Below are positions 11,601-25,100 of a stretch of DNA of 64,000 nt, one piece after another. Both the position numbers and the translations under genes were made by a program. The number at the start of each line of letters is the position of its first letter. Positions within the stretch are counted from its first letter, which is position 1. The notes beneath the pieces are model-generated. The model saw only the letters and a program-made list of their open reading frames with translations, was not told the DNA's origin and searched no databases. The stretch lies in assembly GCA_963556495.2 (NCBI GenBank), contig OY747710.1, forward strand, positions 20,591,500 through 20,655,499, read 5' to 3'. The stretch is from Valencia hispanica (Eukaryota > Chordata > Actinopteri > Cyprinodontiformes > Valenciidae).

Positions 11601-14600
11601 GGGTAGTGCTCTCCAACAGATGGTTTAATTCCCGATAAGTGGAGTGGGAGGACAAGAATTTCACTTTGCGCACCATGATGTCCTCCACGAAGATGTTATA
11701 TTTGCTGTAAAAAGAAAAGCAGCCAACAATAAATACCGTGTTGTTTTCAAAGACAGCTGCCTCAAAATGCTGAAATAAAGGCTTTGAACTTCACCTAATG
11801 TGCCCGAGAGCCAGCTCAGGCAGGTAGGGCAGCTTCTTCACCTGGATGATGGAGTCGTATAGAGACGGCTGCAGACCCTGGGCCACCATGTTGGCCAGGA
11901 TGACCGCCACCATCATGGGTAAGATGTGGGAGATTTGACCAGTCAGCTCGAAGCAGATCACTGCCGTGGAAACCGTGTGAGTGACGGCGCCTGTCATCGC
12001 CGCCGCTCCTATCACAAACCGGAGCAGACAGTCAACCATGATTAATCTAACCTAATTTAAAATCTAAAATCACCATTCAGATTAGGGAGGAAGTACTCAT
12101 CAGTAACCCCTGTTCAACCCTGTCCATTCTAAACATTTATTAAACTGAGAGGAGGGTATAAAAAAGATTAAAATGTTTTATCTCCAAATTTTAATGATTT
12201 GCACCAGACATAGTTACATACTAGTGATGAACGGTTACTCTGCATCCTTTTGAAGATTTTAGGGAAAGACACAGAGATCTTCCCTTGTCAAAAGAGAAAT
12301 CTGAAACACTTTTTTAGTAGTACAAATAAAGGTTAATTCAATGCCTTGTAAAAAAATGTTGTTTCCTTGCAGATTTTTGGTGTTTCTGCGGCTTTGTGCT
12401 ATTTAAATGTTCCAGATCACCAAACAAATTCAAAACCAGACAAAGATAACCTGAGAAAATACAAAATGCAGTTTTTAAAGTATGTTTTCATTTATTACAG
12501 GAAAAAAAGGATATCAATACCAATCTAGTTCTATGTAAAAATGCTGTGGTTAAGCACATTCTTTAGTTCAGTTTAAGTTTAAAAAAAAAATTAGTGTGGG
12601 TGGAACAGTTTTTGCTTGATAGATTTATAAGTTCTGGGATGTATATGGGAATCAGGTATTGTTCAGTGGTCTGATGGCCAGAGGGAAGACACTGTTTGTC
12701 ATCCTGGTAGTGGAGGCTGAAATGCTTTGAAACCTTTTTTCCAGAAGGCAGAAGGGAGAAGAGTGTGTGAGGGGTTGCTTTGTGGATGCAGCATGTGTTG
12801 AAGATGAAATAAAGCGCACTTGAGTTGTGCACCAGGACAACGATCCAAAGCATATCACCAACTTCCACCTCTAAATGGCTCCAAACTAAAAAAGAAACAA
12901 AAGAGAAGATCTTGGAGTGGCCTAGTCAAAGTCTGGATTCAAATCTGATTGAGATGCTTTAGTGTGACTATAAACAGGTTGTTAGAGCACCTCCACTGTG
13001 GCTAAATGAAAGTAATTCAGTGGGCCAAGATTCCTCCACAGCACTGTTAAAAACTCATTGGCACTTTATGTAAATGCTTGATGGCAATTGTTGCAATAGT
13101 GGTGCAAACAGTTATTTGGTTTAGGGGGCAATTACTTTTTTTTTTTTACGTAAATCATCACTTGAAAGCTACTTTTTACATTCAGTCATGTTATCTTTGT
13201 TTGTACTGAAATGTTTGATGATCAGAAAGCAAGCTTAGGTAAAAGCTATTCACTGTCTAAATGACCAACTTTGAGTTTCTTCCAATTAATTTCTTAGACC
13301 CAGTTGAATAACTTTACTGTCAGGCAGCTTTGTAATTATTGATAAAATGTTAAAAATGTTTCTGTTGCCGTACTATTACCTTTTAAATCCTAAAGAAGTA
13401 GAAACAATTTAATATCCAAATAAAATCGACATATTCTAAGTTATTTTAAAAAAAACAATAATTTTTGCTAAATCTACAATAAAACCCATCTGGAAAAATC
13501 AATGTACAAGGGAATATATATGAGGAGTAAGAGGCTAACCAATGACAGCATAGCCCCCTGGCAGGATGCGGTAAACTATCCCATCAAACAGTATCCCATT
13601 CGGGAAAAGAGTGGCCATGATCTCCCCGACGAGGCGGCCGAAAGCAGCTCCTTGAGGAGAGAGATAAGACACGCTGGTAAAGACAAATTGAACAGAAGCT
13701 CAGCGTCGGATACTGCACTTGCGTTACAAAATCCTCTTACCTAAAATGAACACTGGCATGAAGGCGCCAGAGGGGATAGGCATCGTGGTGGAAACTGCTG
13801 ACATCCAGAACTACAGCACAAAAGAGGGATCAAGGTAGGATATAGCCCAGTCAGTCCCAGCAGGTTTACGCTTTCTTAAATTTATGCTGTTTCTATGAAT
13901 GCAATACCCTACATATGTAGTTAAGAGGAACAGGGAGATACCTTCATGATGAAGAAGAGGAGAAGGATGAGAAAGACGCTGACGTGAGGATGAAGCCAAG
14001 CGGCGGAGCGGCCAAGGCCAGGATGAGCAGATGAGTCTGAGATTTTGGTCCAGGTGAAATTATCAAAAAGAGAGTTGATACACTCTCTGGGCATCAGCTG
14101 TCAGAACAGAGAGACAAAGACAGGAAAGGGTGCTCAATGTTGATTACTGTACTACTCAAAAGTCTTGTACTACCCTCTATTTTTAAGTGCTTAAGGGTCT
14201 GAAAAGTCAAAAGAATGAACAAATAAATCAGTTCCTAATAGAAAAATGGTATCTTTTGATTCTTTTTCGTTATCTAATATAATACAATAGGCTGTTTTGG
14301 TTCAAAATTCTCAGACTGAAACAAGTGGATTGTAACCTTTAGGTTCAGAATACAAAATTGTCTCTATTATTTTAGGTATTTAGTATTTTAGGTTCCTATT
14401 TACAGGTAGTTGTATTACAGAACAGGAGACTGACAGACTGATTCCAGTAAGGCAATCACTGTACTGGTCTATTGTGGTAAAGAGAGTGCTCAGCCTAAAG
14501 GCAAAGCTGGGAAATCACTCAGCTGATCAATGCTTCAATGGCAACATTAAGTCATAAACTGCAGGTAATGAACAAAAGATTGAGGTGGTGACTTTGAGCT

Positions 14601-16100
14601 CAGGTAGACGGACGGACGGTCGGACGGACGGACGGATGGATGGATGGATGGATGGGTGGATGGGTGGCTGGGTGGATTCGAATAGATGGATGTTATTAGT
14701 TTTCTAATCCATGTTTTTCTAAAACCACCTCAACCATTGGGCTCAAAACACTTTCAGACCCAGTCAGCACAATATTCCTCCTAAGCATCTCCTGAGGTAA
14801 TATAAACGCTGTTAAAAATTAGAGCCTCTCAGAAAAAAAGTGAGTTTACATCTCACCTCTCCAGCCATGAACTGCCCAAACCCAGGAGGAAACGTGACGG
14901 TGGCAATGATCAGCGTCACAGCACCTGGATAGATCAAACGGCTGCAAGTAGACACAAACACAGACTCATTAGGAGGAACACTGTATTCTCAGATACCAAC
15001 CGCACTGCATGTCATTTAAATTAGTCTGTTTGTAACCAGCACTCACTGTATGAGTCTCTTGGCGCTGCAGCTCACCTCTCCCTAATGGTAAAGCCTAATG
15101 TTCCCTGACTGCATAGTCTCAGAGGATAAGTGAATCTCCCCCTTGAGCGAATAACTGGGTGTAAGGTTGCTAAGATTTGCTTGCTCTCCTGGCCAGTTTT
15201 GTGAGACTGATGAGTTTGGAGAGTAGAGCTGAGACACATTAAGAGGAATTGGATCTAAATGCACAAATGGTTTCCGTTTCAGGGAAACCGTTTCTGCAAG
15301 AATCACTGCAATTTTCGAGCAGAGCACCACAGTAATTTGCACCATGAAAGACAACAACATCTGTACACTATATGAGCATGTGTGTGTGTGTGTGTGTGTG
15401 TGTGTTGAGATCTTACTGTTTGGTTAGAAAGCGTGTGAGAGCTGTTGGTCTTCTCATGAAGAGAACCACCTGTCTGTTTAGGTAAACAAAGAACGCTCCT
15501 AAAAAGCCACATGAGATCCTAAAACAGGAAGAAAACTTAGAGTTTAAACATCACGCACAAGTTCAAGAATGAATCTCATAACACTATACTAACGTTGAAT
15601 ACACAGAAATATTGCATCTGCTTTTATGTTAAACAGCAAAACAAGCCAGTAAACACAAACATACAGGTTTTCAAAAATATCCTCACCCTATGATTGCAAA
15701 TGCCGGTAACTCCTGCAGGTCAAAGGGGAAATCCATCCGGAAGTTGGTTTTGAATAGGGCTGTGATTGTGACTGAGAAAAGTGGAAAAAAATAATAACAT
15801 TGCAGAGGAGTTCAACAATAGAGAAGATTAAAACAGGCAGCTACCTCTCTAGTCATTATATACTTTATAGTGGAGAATTTATACAATAAAGTTAGAAATG
15901 AAGCTTTGATCATAGGCCAGGGAGGAGTGTTGGAAGTAGACACGTGGCTGTGTTGCTGTGAAGGATTATTTAGTATTAGCCTGATAACTGCCATGGTAAA
16001 GTTCAATGAGAAATATGTTGGCAGTGTTTAAGTGATGAGACAGGATACAACAAGATCACCCTACTGTAAAAAAATATGTTTACGAAGGTTTTTTAGTTAT

Positions 16101-16181
<81 letters not shown>

Positions 16182-19100
16182 GAACTGAAGGGAAAATGTT
16201 GCCTGAGGGTCACTAGTCTCCTAAACTTTAGAGCTTTGGTATACATCTTTACCAAGTGTGCCGAAAATAATGGAGGGCCATGTTCTTTCTGTGCAATATT
16301 TTAGAAAGAAATCCCTAGAAATGTCTAAGTTGATCGAGAACATCAGTTTTGATGATCAAATGACATTGCATGGTTTAAATATGTGCATATTTGTAAATAC
16401 AAAGTCTACAGAGTAGAGACTAAAAGATTTGTTAAATGTAAAATGGACTTGGCTTTATAAATATCAAAATATGCTGTTAAATGTTAGCATTTTGTATTCT
16501 GTTTTATACTTTGAGTGATGAGTTTAAAAGTTTGTGGTTAATCTAAAGAAGCAAATTCTACTTAGCTGCCATACTCAACATTTTTAGTAAAATGCAGCCT
16601 CCGCTGTCTTTCCCTGGCAGATTGTGTGTGTTTGTGTGGCGTTAACTTCTCACCAGCATCCTTGTTCCAAACAGAGAGCACCCTGAATATGAAGGCACTG
16701 AATGTGGCAGCAAAGTATCCCCGCCAGTAATTCCTCACAGCAAAGTAGGTAGACGTGACCTCAATACTGAACAGCACTCCTGGTGAGGGTGGAGGGAAAG
16801 GGGGAAGAAAGACAGAAGGAGGGATTACAGAGGAGAGGGGTAGAAAAGGAGGATGGATAGAGAGGTAATTGGGAGAGGGGAAAGAGAAGGTGAGAAAAGA
16901 TAGAGATTAGTTTTGAAAAGCAGAATGAGTCCAGAAACCAGTAAATATACTCAACAAGAGAACCATGGGGAGTTAACAAACACTCCAGCACAAGTAATTA
17001 CACACAGTAACACACAAAAACACATGTAGGAATATACAGAGACAAAAGACAGTATGAATTAACCGAAATCAACTAAACAAAGTACAGGGAAGAAAAAATA
17101 TATTTAAAGACCAGAGTATGCCAGATTTTAAATAATTTATGATATAGAAAGTGTCCAGAAGTTTCATACATTTTAGATAAACAGACTTTTATCCACCATC
17201 CACCATCAGGGAGGCATGTAATCAGTCCCAAATTCATTCTGCAGCCTAGCGCTGATCTTAAATATGCAGCCACAGTCACATCCAACAATCTTCAAGAAGT
17301 ACAAGGCAGAGCACTGCAGCAGACTTTTGCAAAACACGAAATAATAAGATTATATAACATTTCTTTCTTCTTGTGCACACTATTTAAAACTGAGGATTTC
17401 TGTTAAAGGTTTTTAGTTTTACTAAGTAAGAGATAATTTTTTCTTTAAACATGTGAATTTCATTAAAGTTTAATAGTTGAAATTACCAAACTTAGAAAAC
17501 CACTAAATTACAGTAAATTCTCACACTTGAGAAACTGGAAACAAATTACATTTAACAGTCTTGATTATAGTTCAAAAACTGATCTTACTGTAAATTTAGC
17601 TGATGGTACAATCATGTGAAGAAATTAGCACACCACAATAATTATTCAATCTGTTATTTAGAGATGTTGAAATATTGATGTCTAATAAAATTTTTATCTC
17701 TAGAAAAAAAAGAAGTGATTTATTGCCCATAAAAAACAACATTAAACTCTGTTAGACACAGTAAACAACAAATATATATATTAAAAAAAGTTCATTCGAA
17801 CTAAGGGAAAAGTTAGGACACCCAACCGCCAAACAGCTAGTGCTACCACCTGTAGTTGAAACAACTTCATTGAGACACTTCTTGTACTCATCTACCCGTC
17901 TCTCACATCAATCTGAGGAGAGTTTGCCCAACTCCTCACTTTCAGTGGTAAAGCATCCAATTACCATGAGAATTCCCCCTCCATGCTTCACATTTGGGTT
18001 TTTTCTGAAATGCTTTGTTTGTTATGTTGTATGTCTGGAAAAACAGTCTGGCCTTTATTGTTTTTTTCGAGAGAGCAAAGGTTTCTTCCCTTCACACCTC
18101 CCATGAATATTGAGCATGTGCATCCTCTTTCTAATTCTATTTTCTTATCAACAGTAGCTCTAGGTCCCACTCTTGGCGTTTTTAGAGATTTCATTTAGCA
18201 TCTTGCTGTCTGCCTTCAGGGTGAACCTGCTCAGACCAGACCTGGCCAGCTCTAGGCACGTTGGCAGCTGTTTAAACGTCCTCAGACTAATTCTCTTACA
18301 GTGGAATGGCCAATTTCAGATTATGTTTGAGACCTCTCTAAATCACTCACCAGATTTAACTGCTGCTATAATCATGTTTCTGAATAGTGGGATTGCTCTT
18401 TAGACCTCACAGTGATGTTTTCTCTCACTTCAACAATCAGGGGTAGACCAAACTCAATGCCTAAGTTTTAAACATTACAAACCTCATTGAAAATGTAAAG
18501 TAATGATGTTATAATGACAAACAAAAAATACATATTTCATGAATTTCCAAAAAACTACATACATTTTTAACATAAGAGGTTTGTCTTTCAGAATCTACTT
18601 TTTTGATTTATTGCATAAGCGGTTTTTATGGCTATACTACGGTAATTGACATGTTCAAGGTGTTCCTGAAGCTATGCAGCATGAAGAAATAAGGTTGGTG
18701 AGACAGTTCAGGATAAGTGAAGGTTGTACAGTACCTCCTAGAGGAGTGCCGAAACAGCATCCCACCCCCACGGCACAGCCAACAGTCAGTATATCTGTGT
18801 AACCATATGGGTTCTACTGACACAGAAAACAGAGGGAGAGGAGGGAGGTAAAGAGGTGAAAAGGGAATGAAAGCCCAGAGATGATAAGGGGAGAAAATTA
18901 GGATGACAGTTGGAAGAAAGACGGGACAGCAAGTTGGAGGGAAAAGGAATAAAAGATCAAGGTGGAGAGAACAGGATGGAGAACCACGGGGGGGTGGGAG
19001 GAGAACAATGACAGTGAGAGAGCAAAATGGAATAAAGTGAATAAATAATACTCACTAGAGTGTGATAAAAACTGACAGGGAGAAGAATTACACAGTGGAA

Positions 19101-22100
19101 GAAGGTATAAAGAAAAGGATGCACAGAGTTTTTAAATTTAGAGGAAATTGTTGAACAGAAAAACTATCCTAAATGACCACATGCCTTCAGAGTTGGATCC
19201 ATGCAACAAACAGCAGACTTGAAATACTTTAAGTCTTCATGACTGCCCTTGGATTAGGTAAAGAAAACCTCATAATGTCATTGTTTGCATTTGCTGAACA
19301 TTAGCTGATTAGTAGCAGCATTGGCCGTCTTATAATAGCAGGAGTTTTGGCAGTTTGCTGGTCTGGAGCATATAGCTGGGTGTTTACACAATGCCAGGAT
19401 GGAAAGATATCAACAATGACTTAATGAAGCAAGCCTTGCACCCTGTGTATCTTTCCAGACTACTTGAAATGTATTATTCAATAGTAATAAAGACTATTTA
19501 TAAATAAACATAGAAGAAAGTTGGCATTCTTCCCAGGATGTGGCTGCCCGGCAAATTCATTCCAAAGCCAAACCATGCAAAGCTCGGAATCTGAAAGCTC
19601 TGAGCCTACATGCCTCATTAAGCATCTAAAATATCATAAAAATATCATAAAAAAGCACCTAAAATATAAAAAGTTTCATGAAAAGGACCAAAGATTACTG
19701 AAATATATGGATCGTTTGGGAGGGTTACCAGAAAAAGATAGGGTTTTTCACTCTAACATTAAAATGGTAGCACTACTTTTGCTTATGAAGCTGCATTTGA
19801 ATGAAGCACAGCACTTCTGGAGAAATGGGCTTAAGGTCAGATGAGACTGAAGTAATACTATTAAATGCCTAGGGATGTGTATTGGTAAAAATCTGGCGAT
19901 ACGATATGTATTGCGATACAGGGGGGAAAATTAGATATATCACAATACTATGAGTAAAATGATATGTTGTGATTTTTAAAACTGAATTTAACTGTAGAAA
20001 AACTGTCACAGCATTCTAAACACTCCAACCTGTTTCACACTTTAACACGTCCAGTTTTATTACTAGATCTACTTGATCCACTGGAACAAAGAAGGTGAAA
20101 ACAGCCGCAAACTACCAGTCATACTTTTATATTTACAACAAATATGACTGTCATCAATAATGATTCCATTCAAATCCTGAAAAAAGAGATTTCTTTCTTG
20201 AATATTGATACAATACCTGGAATTACAATATCGGGCTATATCGGTGTATCGATATTTTCTTACATCCCTATAAATAACAACACATTTTATTTGAGGACGC
20301 CTTTCTAAAACCTAAGGTCACCTTACAGAGAAGAAAAACTGATCAAAATTATAATATATAGATAAACAATCAATAAAACAATTAATTGAAGATAGCAAAT
20401 CAGTAGACAGGTTTTGAGGTGTGTTAAATAAAGGAAGAGAGTCTATATTTCTGATGACAGGAGGAGTGAGTTCCAGAGCCGAGGAGCAGAGCGAGTGAAG
20501 GCTCTGTTCCCCAAGGCGGGAAGCCGGGCAAAGTAGAGATTTCTGGCCATGATGTCCCTTCCCATATTTGGGGAGAACATTTCAGCACGTACATCTCATT
20601 TCCATGAGATACAGTGATGTGGGGGTGATGATTTGGGCTTGCTTTGCTGCCAAATGACCTGGGCATCTTGAATTTATCGAGTCTGCTCCTCTGTGTACTC
20701 AGTTATTGTAGAGTCAAAGGTAAGATCATCTGTCTGCCAACTAAGATGTGGCCAAAACTGGGTCATGTAACAAGTCGGTGGACCCAAACAAAGCATAAAA
20801 TATACAGCGGAATGTCTAAAAAAGAAAAGAATGAAGTGCTTGCAAGGGCCCAGACAAAATCCAGACCTTAATCTGATTGTTAAAAAAAACTGAAGAGACA
20901 TGTGCTTAAACAGCTATAGTAATGTTGCTAAGAAAAGTCAAAAATCCTTAACAACAATGCAAGAGACTGATTAAGCCATGCAAAAATTAATAATTCAAGA
21001 TATTGCTGCTCATGGTGGCTCTACAAGCTGTTGAATCTTGAAGTGCAACTAAATTTTCCCATGACGGTTTTGGCAGCCAATTTTCCCAAATTGCATTGGG
21101 ACAATATTACTAATTATTGCAGCTATTGCAATTAATCTAGTAAAACTCCCTTACTAATCTTTATTTTATTTACAGCTAAGCCAGCATTGAGTCCATAAGT
21201 CACAATCACACCATTGCTCATATTCTCAAAAGCTGTTTACCCTAATAAGGCCTGCAGTGACTGTTCTAGTGCCTGAAGAAAGGTAAACAAATACAACTAT
21301 TGTGATTGCTTTGAGAATGTGACTGTTGTATTTGCTAATGCACGCTTAGGGAATTAATACACATGGTTATGAATATATTTGACCATAGTTTGAGTGCAAG
21401 ATAAAATATGAGCTTCAAATGTTTTTTCAGGAGGACAAGCTGCTCAAAGACTTATGTCTGATTGGCTGCGTGAGACTTGCCTCCTATAGGAGCAGCAAAA
21501 CAGGTGGCCACTCCCACAGCACACGCACACACCAGCAGGTCCTTGTTATGGATGTCATTCTGGGGTTAGGTGTAGCACAGACAAGTAAGGGCAAGCCGGA
21601 ACGAGGAGAGTAGGGAAAGAGGGAGACAGGGACATGGGAGAGCACTGTTAATACACATGCCAGACATTATGGTCATACTATTAATACAGACACAAACACA
21701 GATGAAGTGTGAGAGACAATCAAAACAAAGAAACAAACTGGGAGGTGAAAGCAGGAGCTGGGCAGGACAAACATATACTCAATCAATTACAGGGTTCCCA
21801 TTTAAGCAAACTGACCAAACTCAAATAATTTACTGGCGAAAAAGCCACTTGAACCAGCTCACAGGAACAACACAAAGAGCTGCATCAATCTTTTAGGACT
21901 GTTGTTGACATCTCAAAACAATTCCAGTGAAAAAAGCTATAATTTCTATTTCCTTATTTCGGGGGAATTTTGTTACTTTAAATTCAGAATTTTATGCACT
22001 TTTCAATAATTGTTAGAATTGCCTTTGAACAGTACGGCTAGGGTTAAATGTTTAAGGTATCCGTCCACTAGCTTCTCACAACAGTTTGCTGGAAATTTGC

Positions 22101-25100
22101 CCTATTCCTCCTGACAGAACTGGTGTAACTAAATCGGGTTTATAGGCTGTGGGATTGAGTTTAGGACTTTGTGGTGACATTGTCTTTGTTGAACTTAAAT
22201 AAATTTCTAGTGGGATGCTTAGGGTCATTTTCCATTTGAAAAAAACCTTTGAATACAAGCTTTAATTATCTTGACTGACATGTTGGGATATTGCTTCAAT
22301 ATTTCTATATAAAGTTCTCTCCTTGTGATGTCATATACTTTGTGAAGTGCACCAGTCCCTCCTGCAGCAAAACACTCACAAAACGTGATGCTGCCACCCT
22401 TGTAGCTCACAGTAAGAACATTGTTCTCAGGCTTGCAAGCTTCGTCTCTTTACTCCTAATGTAACAATGGTCATTATGGTCAAATACTACTTTCCTCAAA
22501 CCACACAACAAAATTTGTGTCTTTGTCCCTAAATGCATTTGCAAACTTATATCTTGCTTTTAAACCAGTAGCTTCACCTTCACTGAGTCCATGTGTGTAA
22601 CTGTTGCATAAATAAAATGTTTTTGTTTTTTTACAAATTAAAAAAATTGACTTTTAAGTGGAAACCTTGTAACTTCAAAAAAGACAATAACACAAAAATA
22701 CAGCAAGTTACAGTGCCCAGCAAAATTATTGATTATCCTTGACTCTTTGCAAATTTTTTCACATTACACTTCAAACATTATTGTATTTTCTTAGGATTTT
22801 AGGTGGTAAATCAACACAAAGCAGCAAAATAAACGTGAAGTGTAATAAAAGTTATGCATGGCTTTCCAAATGTTTCTCATAAATAAACCTTTACATAGTG
22901 TTTCATTTGACCACAATTAACAAATATGTTTTAGAACCACCTTTTACTGAAACCACAGCCATATGTTTTTGAGGACAGTTCATCTCTGTAAAGTAGCTCA
23001 ATCTCAGTTATTATTATTTGACTTAAAAATCTGGTGTATCTCTGATTTTTGTTTAATATTATTTACTGAGCTTGTGAACCAGCCTCAAAACTATCTCTGA
23101 AGATGCTGAAGAAAAACATTTCCAGCAGCATGATGTTACCATCATGTTTAGGCCTGGGAATGGTTGGTTCAGGGTGGTGGGCAGTGTTAGTTTACCTCCA
23201 CGACTTGAGATTAATCCAAAAAGGTGAATGAAAACAAACAAACAAACTTGCATGGGACAATTTTTAAAATTTGAAAACACATATTTCTCATGTTCCTTCT
23301 ACTTTACAGTTATACACTGCTTTTGTTGGTGTGTCACATGAAATCCAAATAAAATACATTGAAGTTTGTGGCAGTAACCTGACAAAATGTAAAACATTTC
23401 AAGGATAATATATGTTTTTGTGAACCGTGTATGAACCGTGCATTCATCAACTTTGGTATTTGGACTGTTTTTCAGTAAACTAATGATCAAAGTCCAGTTC
23501 CTTGGTCAGGGCTTCAGCTTACCTCATACACTCCAGAGAAGATAGACATGAATCGACTCAGCACCGCGGCACAGATACTGGCAATGTGGACAAACGGACC
23601 CTGGAGGTGATGAGAGGACATTAGCGGCACTTCACTGTTAGTCACACAGACCAATTTTAGTAAAACAAAGGGTCCAAACTGGGACGTGTATCAGAACAGA
23701 TAAATCAGTGAGTAATTGGTGGATGTGACAGCTGCCCCGCTACTGTAATGGAGAAAATGAATGTACTCCGTCGTGGAGGACTTGAATAATTTGCCTCGGT
23801 CCCATGAGACGAGGGAGTGAGGGGAAACATGACAGAAGTTGATTTATTACTCACAGGCTTGAATGAAAGAGCAGATAGAGTGGTAGAGAAAGACATGTCT
23901 AGTGGATGGTGCTGATCTATAATAGATGTATGGTGACAGAGCAATCTTGAAGGTAAAGAGGTTAAAAGGTGGGTATGTTAACCTCTTTGCCCACTGGCAT
24001 CCCGCTGCCAAGAGCAGCAGTGAGACCGATCACTTTAGCTATGAAAGCTTTGAGGGTCAGATACTCCTTCAGGACCACACCTCTCAGAATGGTTTTCAGC
24101 TCTGGGATACCAGAACCTATCAACAAAACAAAGGAAACACAAAGCAGAGGAGATATTATGCACCACTATAAGTAAAAGTGAAGTTTTGTTAACTTCAACA
24201 ATGAAACAAATGGAGATAAAACAGGAGATAAGATGCATGAGAGAACAGAGGTAGAGAGAGGTTTAAAGGGCTAACCAATGGCCTGAGGGGAAACCAGATG
24301 ACAGAAGAGCGAGGCAAAAACGATGAGGATTATGGGATATGTAACCCAGGCAAGGTACTGGAGCGGCACATTGCCCTTAAGCTCCCCATGTATCCATTTG
24401 TAGGCTTAAACACAGAAGAACAGCAACAACATCAGAGTTTACAACTACATTTGAGCAAAAGCCCAGTAAATATCTGCTGCAGCAAAATGAAACCAATATG
24501 AAAATAGTGATTTGACAGTAATTATGTGAGTGAATGTGACCAGGGATACCTTGTAGACTCTTGGCACTGGCGTAGTCCATGCTCCAGCTGACCAGAGCCA
24601 TAGTCAGACCCAACAGAATCAAAAAAATCCAGTCCTCTCCCATCTTTGTCACAATGTACCGCCTCACTCGAGCCAAACAGTCTGGGTCAGACAGTTGAAA
24701 TTATTGAGTCACATTTAACTGATTAAATTACAATTTTTGTAAATGGATCTCAAAGGAACTCTAATCAAGATTATCATGGTTTGGGTGAAGAATAATTAAA
24801 CCCCAAAAAATGTACGTTGTTTGCAAGTTTAGGTAATCTTAAAGAAAGCATACAATATAAACTAAAGCATAAAAAAGCAACATACTATTAAAGTTATTGA
24901 TTTCATTTCCATTTTAAGAAATATGATTTGGCCGTTTTTTTCAACCTAAAACATGACCTAAGGTTCACATCACCTGAGGCACTTCAAATAAATATGTGAC
25001 TTGAGAGTATCAAGATATCCTGATTTAGAGGTTATCCTAAAAAATAATCAAACCTGAATTTTCCTGCATTGCAATATTAACTCTTTTGTTGCCTCTAACT

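Larger units (their letters stand above)
19515..21140 (+). mobile_element. Tc1-like element split by other insertions
   Basis: A 107-codon open stretch (19521-19844) contains [20 protein letters not shown]; transposase-like sequence resumes near 20560 and ends near KSRP/NPDLNLI at 20870. The gap holds a MITE-like unit and a LINE-like segment. It fills most of the intron separating exons 7a and 7b. Confidence 0.6.

Noticed and set aside
16032..16304. 90-codon plus-strand frame with an Ile-Tyr repeat.
   Set aside because: Simply the TA microsatellite read as codons.
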